A stretch of DNA of 64,000 nt from M3007 sp964621185 (GTDB taxonomy: Bacteria > Bacteroidota > Bacteroidia > Chitinophagales > Saprospiraceae): positions 51,044 through 115,043 of the forward strand of contig CAZULM010000011.1 of the NCBI GenBank assembly GCA_964621185.1, read 5' to 3'. Shown here piece after piece: positions 55,007-63,980 of the stretch. The translations under genes and the position numbers were made by a program. Under the pieces are notes generated by a model, which had not been told where the DNA came from, made no database searches, and worked only from the letters and a program-made list of their open reading frames with translations. The stretch's first letter is position 1. Every line of letters begins with the position of its first letter.

Positions 55007-56365
55007 ATGCAAATCAGGACCCGTCTCACCCTCTTGTTCCTACTGCTCTCTGCCTGCATCCTCGCAGCAGTGCTTTTCGGGGTGCATTGGCTGTTCAAAA
55101 AAAACACGGAAGAAACCTTTTTTCAGGGCCTGAATTCAAAAATCGACCTGACTGCCCAAACGGTGCTGAGCAACGAGCAACTGCTGCACCCGCTGGCCCA
55201 CGACTGGATTGCGCCCGAAGGCGACACCCTGCCCTTTCGGGAAAACATCACCGTTTTTGACAATTCTTATACGCGCGTGTTTTCCATGCGCCACGCTGCA
55301 GTACCTGTGTCTTTCCGCGACTTGCAGGAAATCTACCAAAAAGGCGAAATCCGCTTCAAACATTTCAACCTGCATGCCCTGGGCAAAAAAATCAATACCC
55401 CTACAGCGCAATTCGTCGTCGTTGCCGAGGGCTATTGCGACCCTGCCGAAGTTGAAAACCTGCGCAACATCCTCATCTACAGCTTTTTGATCGGTATGAT
55501 GCTGGTGGCCGTTTCCGGCTGGTACTATGCAGGAAAAGTATTGCAACCCGTGTCTCAAATCGTTAACGAAGTCGAAAAAATACAACCCAGCGACCTGAGC
55601 CGACGGGTAGCCACCGGCTCAGGCCAGGACGAGCTTACCAGGATGGCAGAAACGTTCAACAACTTGCTCGACCGCGTGGAACGGGCATTCCAAATGCAGC
55701 GCATGTTCGTCTCCAACGTTTCGCATGAATTGAAAAACCCGCTTACCGCCATTCGCGCCCAATTAGACGTGGCCCTCCAGCGCGAGCGCGAACCGGAAGC
55801 CTACCGCAAAGCCCTGCAAAGCGTGCTGGAAGACATAAGCGATTTGACCGAAACCGAACAAAAACTCCTGCAACTGGCCAGGCTGTACAACAGCCCGCAA
55901 AACATCCAACTCTCCCCTACCCGACTGGATGAACTGCTGTGGCAGACTGCCGATCAGTTGAAAAAACAGCACCCGGATTATCGTTCCAGCATCGAATTCG
56001 GTGAAATGCCGGAAAGCGAGGAAAGCCTGCTGGTTTCCGCCAACGAGCCGCTGCTGCGCCTTGCCCTGCTCAACCTCATGAACAACGCTTGCAAATATTC
56101 CCCGGACAATGCCGTCCGGGTTCAAGCTATTTTTAGTCCGGATGGGGCGCATGTAATCGAAGTGATCGACAACGGCCCCGGCATTCCCGAAGCTGAACAT
56201 GCGCTGATTTTTGAACCGTTTTACCGCAGCGCCAGGCACCTGACCGTCAAAGGCACCGGAATCGGCCTTTCACTGGTTAAAACCATCCTGAACTTGCACC
56301 AGATCGGACTCTCCGTCGAAAATCCGGAGAAGGGCGGCACGGTTTTCCGCCTCCGTTTTCCCTAA
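55007..56365 (+). CDS. HAMP sensor histidine kinase, orphan
   Basis: 452 residues. Two membrane helices (LTLLFLLLSACILAAVLFGVHWL near 8-30 and YSFLIGMMLVAVSGWYYAG near 163-182) enclose a periplasmic sensor. HAMP (VLQPVSQIVNEVEKI) and H-box SNVSHELKNPLTAI follow, with N-box NLMNNACKYS, G1 DNGPGIP and G2 GTGIGLSL. No response regulator is present in the window, so its partner is elsewhere. The gene follows the sirtuin by 4 bp. The stimulus is unknown. Confidence 0.93.
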   Translation: MQIRTRLTLLFLLLSACILAAVLFGVHWLFKKNTEETFFQGLNSKIDLTAQTVLSNEQLLHPLAHDWIAPEGDTLPFRENITVFDNSYTRVFSMRHAAVPVSFRDLQEIYQKGEIRFKHFNLHALGKKINTPTAQFVVVAEGYCDPAEVENLRNILIYSFLIGMMLVAVSGWYYAGKVLQPVSQIVNEVEKIQPSDLSRRVATGSGQDELTRMAETFNNLLDRVERAFQMQRMFVSNVSHELKNPLTAIRAQLDVALQREREPEAYRKALQSVLEDISDLTETEQKLLQLARLYNSPQNIQLSPTRLDELLWQTADQLKKQHPDYRSSIEFGEMPESEESLLVSANEPLLRLALLNLMNNACKYSPDNAVRVQAIFSPDGAHVIEVIDNGPGIPEAEHALIFEPFYRSARHLTVKGTGIGLSLVKTILNLHQIGLSVENPEKGGTVFRLRFP

Positions 56366-56422
56366 GCGGGTTACCTTTCCCACTCTATATAACAACGCTC
56401 AACTCCCATTCGCTCAACAAAT

Positions 56423-57487
56423 TTGTTCATGAAGCACATTACCGCCTTACTTTTCTGCATCTGCCTGTTCATTTCAAACGCCTGCAATGCCCAACAAACC
56501 ACCCTTGAAATCCACCTGGGAAATGGCAAAGTGGTGCAACTGCTGGATTCTTCCGATGCCTCCAAAGCCATTACCCACGACAAAATGGACGGCTTTTTTG
56601 AAAAAGTTACCGCTTGTGAAATGTCGATTCAGATGAAAAAGGCGCTGGAGCCTGGGCAAACGCGGGAAAACCTTTTGCCCGGATATGTGCAATTTCTCCG
56701 CGAGGACGTGTCCAGTTTCAGTGCCGACGACATCAAGTTTTTGACCGCCGTGGTGCAGAAGATGTACAAAACGGTGAGTGAAGTGGGAACGGCCATTTTC
56801 CCCGACACCCTGAAACTCATCAAAACCAAGGGCAGGCACTACGGCGATGGCGTTTGGTACACCCGCGAAAACTGCATCATCATACCCGCCGACGAGATGG
56901 CTGCCAAGCGGACCAATGCCTTCACGGCCACCATGTACCACGAGCTTTTTCACGTTTATTCGCGGTTAAATCCCGCAAAAAGCGCAGCCCTGTACAAGCT
57001 TATCGGTTTTGAATCCATCGGCTATGAAAACATCGCCGTGCCACCGGCACTGGCAGAAAGGCTGTTTTTCAACCCAGACGGCGTTGATTTTGCGCAAAAA
57101 ATCAGCTTAGCACAAAAAGACAACACGACCATACAGGCTGTGCCCGTGATTTACAGCAACCACGTGGGGTACAAGGAAGGAAACAAGGAATTCTTCGGGT
57201 ACCTGGAGTTCAACCTCTACCAAATTGAGCGACAAAATGATGGCAAGTGGCAGGTCAAGGTCAAGGACGATGGCTTCAGCAGCACCCTCAGCATGGAAAG
57301 CCAACCCGATTTTTTTGCCCAGATCAAGGACAACACCGGTTATATCATCCACCCGGACGAAGTGATGGCCGATAACTTTTCCTTCATCATGCAGGAGCGG
57401 AATGGCTCGAAAGTGACCATGAAATTTTCGGCGCCGGGGAAGCAGTTGCTGGCGGATGTGGAAGCGGTAATAAAGCAGCCTAAGTAA
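56423..57487 (+). CDS. Secreted gluzincin-like metallopeptidase homologue
   Basis: 354 residues. Signal peptide ends ISNACNA. HELFH at residues 173-177 is a zinc motif (MYHELFHVYSR), and a Glu about 136 residues later (E313 in HPDEVMADNF) could be the third ligand, as in gluzincins. The rest has a mixed alpha/beta pattern without a recognised family. It is preceded by the histidine kinase (57 bp gap), so an operon is possible. Catalytic activity is inferred from motif and export. Both close ATGs give the same signal peptide. Confidence 0.65.
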   Translation: MFMKHITALLFCICLFISNACNAQQTTLEIHLGNGKVVQLLDSSDASKAITHDKMDGFFEKVTACEMSIQMKKALEPGQTRENLLPGYVQFLREDVSSFSADDIKFLTAVVQKMYKTVSEVGTAIFPDTLKLIKTKGRHYGDGVWYTRENCIIIPADEMAAKRTNAFTATMYHELFHVYSRLNPAKSAALYKLIGFESIGYENIAVPPALAERLFFNPDGVDFAQKISLAQKDNTTIQAVPVIYSNHVGYKEGNKEFFGYLEFNLYQIERQNDGKWQVKVKDDGFSSTLSMESQPDFFAQIKDNTGYIIHPDEVMADNFSFIMQERNGSKVTMKFSAPGKQLLADVEAVIKQPK

Positions 57488-57492
57488 CCCCT

Positions 57493-59529
57493 TTATCCCC
57501 TGCCCCCAAAATTAATCCCCCGGTTGCTGGGATTCCCGCCCGAGCCTGTGCCGCTGTCATCGCCGGGGCCTTTCTCGTTGTTGTCCATGAACCGCCAGGA
57601 GATACCCAAGCGCAACCCGCCGAATGGCTGCGGGTAGGGCGCTGTTTGGTAGAACACCTTTGTTTTGTCGAACCAGGTATAGCAGTTTTCGTAACGAATA
57701 CTGAACCGGAACGACTGCACTTTGAAGGCCAGGAACACATCAGCCCAGGGGTAGGGTTTCTGGCGGATGCTGTCCTGCAAATAAAACTGGCCGAGCAGCG
57801 GGTGGTAACCATCGGGCTGAAAGGCGCTGTTCATGCGGAAGTCGAAGCCCGTGGCGAGCAGCATGCGCTTTTTGAAGATTTTCCCGGAAACATACAGGCT
57901 GTTCTTGCTGAACCATTCCGGCAGGCGCAGCACGTCGCTGCGGTTGGCTTGTTGAATGGCTACCGTATTGTCGAGGTGCAGCCAGCCTAACTTGAGGTTC
58001 TCCACCAACACCAGTTGCAGCACCTGCAGGGGCGAACTGGTTTGCTGCGGGGCGCTGTTTTGGTCGAAATAAAGGAAATTGTTGATCAAAATGGTGCGCG
58101 CGGTGGCCTCAAACCCGATCAACGGCAATGCGTAGGAAGCGGATAGGCTGTTTTCCACCGGTTTTTCAAAATCATTGTTCCATATTTCGCGCTTGCTGAC
58201 AAACAGGCGCTGCTGGAACATACTCGCCGGTCGCCGCTGGCTGAGCAGGCTGGCGCGAAGCTGGCCCGCTTTGCCCAGACCCAGCGCAATGGAGCCCTGG
58301 AGTTGGTATTCCCCGATATTGGTCAGCAGCCCCAGCGCGGCGTTGGCAGCAAACTGGAAGCGATCCGATGGGCTTATCTTCAAATTTCCCGTAAAAAACA
58401 GGTTGGAGAACGTGTAGCTTGATGGCTCCTGGTTCAGCTTGAAAAAGGAATGTGCCAGCCCGATGGCTAACAGATCAGACGGCGAACCCGGCTTTTTAGC
58501 CTTGAAGGTGTTGATGCTGAACGTGTTGTCGTATCGGTGCATCAGCGCGAAATTCCGGATGCCCCGTGCATCAACCAGGAATTGCCCAAAATAAGTGCTG
58601 TCGTTCTCCAGGCCAGTCAGGGTGTCGCCATCCGAGAACTTGTAGCGCATTTTCCCCCACTCGAAGGTATGGGTGGCGCGCAGGGCGCGTTTGCCCACAG
58701 CCGCGCCCGCGAAGCGGAAATGCTGGGTAAGGTGCAGCGACTGGTCGTCGTAACGGGTGATGGCCCGGCCTTCCGGCAGGTTGATCTCGGCTGCCAGCGG
58801 CCCCTGAAATTGATTGCCCAAAAAAACGGTGTCCGACACGATGCCGCCGTTTTCCTGCTGGCGGAACACATTCTTGCTGAAAATGAGGAAGGCGTCGTAT
58901 CGTTTGCCTTTGGGTATCCAGAGGCCGGCGGAGAGCGCGTTGTGCCGGTCGCGCTGGTAATTGAACTGCCCCAGGTTGTTGATGGAGCGGTAATCGAGGG
59001 AAAAGCTGGCGCCGTCGCTGAACGTGCGGGCAAACCGGGCGTTCAGCATCGCCTCCAGGTTGTTCCTGCCCTGAGAGAAAAATGCTTCGCTGAAAGAACG
59101 GGTGTTGCGATAAAAGCGCAAATCCCTGGATTTCAGGGTGTACAAATCAAAGGCATGTACGCCAAAATCGAAGCCCTGCCGCGGCGCCACTTCATAGAGC
59201 ATGGGCCGTGCGGAACTGCCCAAATTGCCGAGGGTGCCGTAATCGATCAATGGCTGGCGGGCGGGGTTGTACATCCGAAAGCTGGCATCCGGCAGGGTAT
59301 CCGCTGCGGCTTCGCTTTTTTCCGGCGTGAGGGCGAAGGTGAACAGCAGCGGCTCGTCGCTCAGCGGGGCCTTTCGTGTAGTGGGGCTGGCGGCATTCGG
59401 GCCTTGTGTTGGCCTGGCAGGCTCCTGCGCCGACAGCGCATGCGCGTGCATGAAGACAAACAACAGGCACCCCAGGCGGAACACCTGGAGGAAACAGACT
59501 ATTTTTTGGAAAACCCGCTTGAATGTCAT
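57493..59529 (-). CDS. Putative porin, outer-membrane beta-barrel
   Basis: 678 residues from ATG 59529. Signal peptide ends HALSAQ. The mature chain resembles the Bacteroidota putative-porin family: amphipathic aromatic-terminated strands throughout and a C-terminal FRFSIRYENCYTWFD ... LRLGISWRFMDNN strand. After this comes a Gly/Asn/Ser-rich tail (GPGDDSGTGSGGNPSNRG). The start was chosen for the signal peptide; upstream frame has no signal. Permeability is unknown. Confidence 0.8.
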   Translation of the reverse strand: MTFKRVFQKIVCFLQVFRLGCLLFVFMHAHALSAQEPARPTQGPNAASPTTRKAPLSDEPLLFTFALTPEKSEAAADTLPDASFRMYNPARQPLIDYGTLGNLGSSARPMLYEVAPRQGFDFGVHAFDLYTLKSRDLRFYRNTRSFSEAFFSQGRNNLEAMLNARFARTFSDGASFSLDYRSINNLGQFNYQRDRHNALSAGLWIPKGKRYDAFLIFSKNVFRQQENGGIVSDTVFLGNQFQGPLAAEINLPEGRAITRYDDQSLHLTQHFRFAGAAVGKRALRATHTFEWGKMRYKFSDGDTLTGLENDSTYFGQFLVDARGIRNFALMHRYDNTFSINTFKAKKPGSPSDLLAIGLAHSFFKLNQEPSSYTFSNLFFTGNLKISPSDRFQFAANAALGLLTNIGEYQLQGSIALGLGKAGQLRASLLSQRRPASMFQQRLFVSKREIWNNDFEKPVENSLSASYALPLIGFEATARTILINNFLYFDQNSAPQQTSSPLQVLQLVLVENLKLGWLHLDNTVAIQQANRSDVLRLPEWFSKNSLYVSGKIFKKRMLLATGFDFRMNSAFQPDGYHPLLGQFYLQDSIRQKPYPWADVFLAFKVQSFRFSIRYENCYTWFDKTKVFYQTAPYPQPFGGLRLGISWRFMDNNEKGPGDDSGTGSGGNPSNRGINFGGRG

Positions 59530-59615
59530 GTTGCCAGAACGACAAAAATACGGCGAACGATGCCTTGAACCCGGGCTATCGTTCGCCGCCATAAATATTT
59601 CACCCAAACGGGCTT

Positions 59616-60413
59616 TTATTGGATCAGTTTCGGGTTCATCCCCATGTTGGAGAACCCGCCGTCGTGGAACAAGTTCTGCATCGTGACGTAACGGGTGAGG
59701 TCGCTGAACAAGGCCACGCAATAATTGGCGCAATCTTCCGCCGGCGCATTCCCCAGCGGCGACATCTTGTCGGCATAGTCAAAGAAATCGAGGAAGCCCT
59801 TCACGCCTTTGCCCGCCGTGGTCATGGTAGGCGATTGGCTGATGGTGTTCACCCGCACCTTTTTGACATCGCCGTAATGGTAGCCGAAGCTGCGGGCAAA
59901 GGATTCCAGCAGGGACTTTGATTCCGCCATTTCGGAATAGTCGGGGAAAACCCGTTGCGCCGCGATGTAGGTAAGCCCCACGATGCTGCCCCAATCGTTG
60001 ATGGCGTCCATTTTCCACATGGTCTGCATCATTTTATGGAAGGAGATGGCGCTGACGTCGAAGGTCTTTTGCATCCACTCGTAGTTGAGGTCGGTGTAAG
60101 CTTTGCCTTTGCGCACGTTCACCGACATGCCGATGGAGTGCAGCACAAAATCGACTTTGCCGCCAAAATGCTCCATGCTTTTTTGGAACAGGTTTTCCAG
60201 GTCTTCTAAGGAGGTGGCATCGGCGCCGATGACGGGGGCCTTGCATTTTTCAGCCAGGGTGTTGATTTCCCCCATGCGCATGGCCACGGGCGCATTGGTC
60301 AGCACAATTTGTGCGCCTTCTTCCACACAGCGCTCGGCGACTTTCCAGGCGATGCTCTGGCTGTCCAGCGCGCCAAAAATGATTCCTTTTTTTCCAGCGA
60401 GAATATTTCCCAT
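59616..60413 (-). CDS. fabI: Enoyl-ACP reductase
   Basis: 265 residues from ATG 60413 (MGNILAGKKGIIFG). The Rossmann start is GKKGIIFGALDSQSIAWKVAERC. The active-site Tyr-x6-Lys is YSEMAESK. FabI-type SQSPTMTTAG follows. The enzyme reduces enoyl-ACP at the last step of each fatty-acid elongation cycle. It is the only clear lipid-synthesis gene in the window. The upstream AT-rich block is unrelated, so fabI may be the left border of acquired DNA. Confidence 0.97.
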   Translation of the reverse strand: MGNILAGKKGIIFGALDSQSIAWKVAERCVEEGAQIVLTNAPVAMRMGEINTLAEKCKAPVIGADATSLEDLENLFQKSMEHFGGKVDFVLHSIGMSVNVRKGKAYTDLNYEWMQKTFDVSAISFHKMMQTMWKMDAINDWGSIVGLTYIAAQRVFPDYSEMAESKSLLESFARSFGYHYGDVKKVRVNTISQSPTMTTAGKGVKGFLDFFDYADKMSPLGNAPAEDCANYCVALFSDLTRYVTMQNLFHDGGFSNMGMNPKLIQ

Positions 60414-60853
60414 AAAATTTGAATGTGCCAAAACCCCAGTTTCGGCGCGTTGGTTTGAATGTATTGCCCAAAGATGCAGCAAGGCAGTCCGGCACTGGGG
60501 CGCCGGCAAGTTGCACCATGCGCGAAGATACGCGAGTTTTGGGACACTATCATGCCTGCGCTTTCCAATGCTATTTCTACAGGAATAGTATTTTTGATTT
60601 TTGTTTCGGTAATTTGCTGCACATCACAAGCGGAGTGTTTGCAATTGAGGCAAAAGCATGTTAAAAATAGCAAGGTAGCCCAAGCTGCATTACTGATAGG
60701 AAACTGCACAGACAAAGTGGCCTCTTTCCCATAATCTATCACCCTGGCTACTGGGGAAACTTTTGGAGTGTCAAGGATGCCTTTGACCAAAGCCTGGACT
60801 TGGGCCTGGAAATCCTTTTCCTCTTTAGAGTAGCGTAGTTTGTATTTTTTCAC
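60299..60853 (-). CDS. Doubtful small gene overlapping fabI start
   Basis: 184 codons from a GTG that overlaps the upstream gene's stop (GTGA). The first about 55 residues (KKYKLRYSKEEKDFQAQVQALVKGILDTP) look coding; the rest reads like the fabI leader and the last 38 codons lie inside fabI in another frame. It may be a truncated gene whose 3' part was lost at the junction with the backbone, with the real stop lost. I would treat the first half only as a possible remnant. Confidence 0.35.
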   Translation of the reverse strand: MKKYKLRYSKEEKDFQAQVQALVKGILDTPKVSPVARVIDYGKEATLSVQFPISNAAWATLLFLTCFCLNCKHSACDVQQITETKIKNTIPVEIALESAGMIVSQNSRIFAHGATCRRPSAGLPCCIFGQYIQTNAPKLGFWHIQILWEIFSLEKKESFLARWTARASPGKSPSAVWKKAHKLC

Positions 60854-61317
60854 AATTGGTTTAGGTTTTCATTCCTTTTATTAAACATTGAGTCAACATC
60901 CTCTGTTAAATTTCGAAAGCGAGTGCAATTTTTATCTAGAAGAAAATAAAATTTTGGTTTATAATAAGTCCCAAAAAACAAGGTGTCTTCTAAAATTAGA
61001 CTCAATTTTTTTATTTCATCCTTTCCAATGAACGGAGGTTGGTTAATTGTAAACTGAGGAATAACACAAATATAAGATTCAATTGGGCAAGACCAATTTT
61101 CTGGCATGCACATAGCCATAACAGGCCTTGTAATTTGATTTTTTGGTGGAATTGTATCATATTTCGCAATTGGTCCATCAGGAACATACTTGAGTTTCTC
61201 AACCTTATTTTGGCACCTCATGTAAAGTGTGATGTCGCAAACTAATAGGTTGTTACCAAAGCCAACGTAAGCCCAGACAGTATCAGTTGTATTATTTTTT
61301 AATATTGCTTCAGCCAT
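60850..61317 (-). CDS. Hypothetical cytoplasmic protein in AT-rich block
   Basis: 155 residues, seven cysteines, no signal peptide, family not recognised. It starts MAEAILKNNTTDTVWAYVGFGN and ends FRNLTEDVDSMFNKRNENLNQL. The composition is AT-rich like the following genes. Its stop overlaps the next GTG, and it is 147 bp downstream of the lipoprotein gene, so it belongs to the same - strand cluster. An immunity role is possible by position only. Confidence 0.55.
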   Translation of the reverse strand: MAEAILKNNTTDTVWAYVGFGNNLLVCDITLYMRCQNKVEKLKYVPDGPIAKYDTIPPKNQITRPVMAMCMPENWSCPIESYICVIPQFTINQPPFIGKDEIKKLSLILEDTLFFGTYYKPKFYFLLDKNCTRFRNLTEDVDSMFNKRNENLNQL

Positions 61318-61464
61318 CCATACGTAACAATGTGAAAAGTTCGTGCTATCTTAATAAATGCTGGTTTGAATCAACAAATATGAGAATTTTCTCGCCACCT
61401 TTTTCAATTAGAATATGAGGGATAATTGATAAATCGCTGTTACCTCCTTTGACTAAAGCCTAGC

Positions 61465-62394
61465 TCAAAGTTTGTAAATTGTTCTTGCAAAAATTGTATC
61501 ATTTGGAGGTAAAACCCCAAATATTTTTATTTTACTTATCAATCCAACTGTATCGGAAACGGGTATAATAAATCTAAACCTTGGAGTGTGGTCTTTTTTT
61601 TCAGCTATAATTCTTGCAGACTTCAACGCTGTAGAAAACAATACCTCAGGCCTATATGTAGTCAATCCGAAATCATCCAAACAATAAGAAAAAACCAGAC
61701 TATCTCCAATTTTGTTCTCAATTTTCAACTGCCCGTTGGGAGCAGGATAACCTGCTAACCTCAAAATTGTTCTAAAAGTGTTCATTGCAATATATTCGTT
61801 GCTTTTTTCATTCAAATAATTGATGTTTGGAAATTGAAACGTAACCACCTTCCTGTAATCCTTGTTTTTTATTGCAATAGAGAATCTATCCGCATGGGAG
61901 CCTCTAGTTTCTGGATTAACTTCAAATCCCATTAGCGTAACTCCCGATTCAACCAAATAATTTAGAATTGAATAATACTCTTGATTGGTAATCACTTTTT
62001 CAAGTCTAAGTGGTTCATAGAATAGTTGCCCACCCACTATTCTTCTTTTTGCTATTGTGCCTAGAAGTTGAATTTTGTTGGTGTCTGACTTATAAATAGT
62101 GCATATAAGGTTATGGCTGCCATATCCAGAAGTCATTCTCAGACGAATTGCCTCGTTCCAAGTGCTTAAGGCGGGGATGATCCCAAAGTATTCAGTATCA
62201 ATACTATCTTTAAAAAAATATTTTTCATAACTTTCACGATAAGTAGAATCAATTAGGTTAAATTTGTTATAACTGCCAGTTTCAATAGGAGGTTTTTCTT
62301 GATTACAAGAAAAAAGCAATATAACCATTAATGAAAACGGATAGGTAAAATTATTCATGTGCGAAATGGGAATTGAGTATAAAGCGAGTTTCAT
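61465..62394 (-). CDS. Hypothetical lipoprotein coupled to the peptidase-like gene
   Basis: 309 residues from ATG 62394, which overlaps the upstream stop (ATGA). A second ATG 12 codons on (62358) also gives a lipoprotein signal (FSLMVILLFSCNQ). The mature part is beta-rich, unrecognised, with FGVLPPNDTIFARTIYKL at the end. If the upstream protein is a toxin, this coupled and exported lipoprotein is a natural candidate for its immunity factor, as seen for many periplasm-acting toxins; that is inference from order. Confidence 0.55.
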   Translation of the reverse strand: MKLALYSIPISHMNNFTYPFSLMVILLFSCNQEKPPIETGSYNKFNLIDSTYRESYEKYFFKDSIDTEYFGIIPALSTWNEAIRLRMTSGYGSHNLICTIYKSDTNKIQLLGTIAKRRIVGGQLFYEPLRLEKVITNQEYYSILNYLVESGVTLMGFEVNPETRGSHADRFSIAIKNKDYRKVVTFQFPNINYLNEKSNEYIAMNTFRTILRLAGYPAPNGQLKIENKIGDSLVFSYCLDDFGLTTYRPEVLFSTALKSARIIAEKKDHTPRFRFIIPVSDTVGLISKIKIFGVLPPNDTIFARTIYKL

Positions 62395-63917
62395 GAGCCA
62401 TTGTTATAGAAAGTGTTAAAATCAATTTTGTTTATTAAACTAGCAAAAATTCGAGCCCAAAGTTTAATTGTATTAGGTTCTGCTCCATTATCAATTATAC
62501 TTTTTAAATTAATTCCGTGAACCCAGTATCTGTTTTTTAAATTTGAGGTAATTCTGTCCCACAACGAAGTTCCATCATCTAATTTTGTAGGCAGTATTTT
62601 TTTTGAAAAATAAAGATACTCCCCACTTGTAATATATGGATTTTTCATTTGGAACGATTTATATTCTTTAAATTGAGAGCCGGTAAATAGTTGTTTTGCT
62701 ATAGATAATGTCAAACCATTACCTGGAAATAATATGTTTTGAGTTGAAGTAATATGGCTGTCATTAAAAGGGCGTAAAAAAATATTATCAATGTTATCAC
62801 CATTATTGTTTTTTATAAAATTTTTCCAAATGCCATTTATTTGATGGACTGTTTCATGGATAATTCCATACGCAGCAATATAGTGGCACCAATCAGGCAT
62901 TTGATTATTACTTATTCTACTTTTAAACCAACTGTAATCTATATAACATTCATCTTTTTTTGCGAACAAACTAGTGCCTACATTTGAATAACCTAAGTTC
63001 TGTAGTGGTGAAGTAATAACATCTTCACTAATATATAAATAACAATCAAAAGGGGCTAATTCACTCTTGTCCTCAAAATGAATATTAAAATTGATTTGAT
63101 TTTTATTGATAATTGTGTTCATTGCAATTTCAATTTTTGATAAGTTAAAAGGAACTGAAATTGAATTGTCCTGATGGACATATAAATTAAATGGGAGGTA
63201 AAGAATTTCATCCTCTGACGAATTCGCCATAAAAAATAATTTATCAAATTGACTAGAGGTTTCCTTTTTGCAAATGTGAAACCAAATATATGGATCGTAA
63301 CTAGTAGAATTTAAAAGTTGTCTTAACGCAAATCGGTCTACAGTACATAAAGATTGGTTGTCTGTGATCACAACTTTTACAGATTTTCCTGCTGCACTCA
63401 TGGCTACAGCTCCCGCAACTATTAAGCTCCTTAGGTCAGTAGTATATCCATCTATTTGATATAGTGATGTTGTGTAATCATCTACAATTCCTAATTTTTC
63501 TTGAATAGTGCTATCATTTCTTAAAGTAGGCGGAAGTATTTTAATTTCCAACTCAGCAAAATCCTTAAAAATTTCTAGAACATCATCATAACCAAAGATA
63601 CAACCATTACAATTAGACATGCGATTTGAAGGATTGCAACATAAAAACAAGTTCGAAAGCCTATTTTTTAAGCTATCTATACTTGTGATTTCTGCCTGAA
63701 AATATTGATCAGCTAATCCACCATTATTCAAATAAATATTGTTAACTGTAATTGTAATTTTCTCCTTTAAATTTTCCCTAAATACAGATGAAACTATATC
63801 CAAACACTCAAACCTCCCCGAATCCGGCAACACCAAATCCACCCAAAACCTTGTATACACCCCCGTCTTATCCGTCTGCTTCCCAAACAACAAATAATAT
63901 GGGCTCAACGCCTGCAC
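62391..63917 (-). CDS. HExxH protein, probable C-terminal domain of a polymorphic-toxin-like gene
   Basis: 508 residues from GTG 63917. HETVH is at residues 354-358 (YGIIHETVHQINGIW), a zinc-peptidase motif. A Cys-rich stretch lies at 93-106. About the first 40 codons are GC-rich with normal backbone codon use, then composition turns abruptly AT-rich. In-frame sequence upstream is also coding-like (NGVDPEPFAQKIQEVQ), but a TAA blocks it. Removing one TTAAG copy at 63958-63967 restores an open frame to the window edge. The gene is thus probably the 3' part of a larger one; whether it is broken, phase variable or a sequence error is unclear. Confidence 0.6.
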   Translation of the reverse strand: MQALSPYYLLFGKQTDKTGVYTRFWVDLVLPDSGRFECLDIVSSVFRENLKEKITITVNNIYLNNGGLADQYFQAEITSIDSLKNRLSNLFLCCNPSNRMSNCNGCIFGYDDVLEIFKDFAELEIKILPPTLRNDSTIQEKLGIVDDYTTSLYQIDGYTTDLRSLIVAGAVAMSAAGKSVKVVITDNQSLCTVDRFALRQLLNSTSYDPYIWFHICKKETSSQFDKLFFMANSSEDEILYLPFNLYVHQDNSISVPFNLSKIEIAMNTIINKNQINFNIHFEDKSELAPFDCYLYISEDVITSPLQNLGYSNVGTSLFAKKDECYIDYSWFKSRISNNQMPDWCHYIAAYGIIHETVHQINGIWKNFIKNNNGDNIDNIFLRPFNDSHITSTQNILFPGNGLTLSIAKQLFTGSQFKEYKSFQMKNPYITSGEYLYFSKKILPTKLDDGTSLWDRITSNLKNRYWVHGINLKSIIDNGAEPNTIKLWARIFASLINKIDFNTFYNNGS

Positions 63918-63957
63918 CTCTTGTATCTTCTGTGCAAACGGCTCCGGATCAACCCCA

Positions 63958-63980
63958 TTAAGTTAAGCCCCGCCCCCCCC
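63958..63980. repeat. Tandem TTAAG duplication beside a run of eight C
   Basis: TTAAG occurs twice at 63958-63962 and 63963-63967, followed by cccc, g, and an eight-C run at 63973-63980. The 5 bp duplication shifts the frame of the gene running leftward. The C-run is a possible slippage site. Confidence 0.7.
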
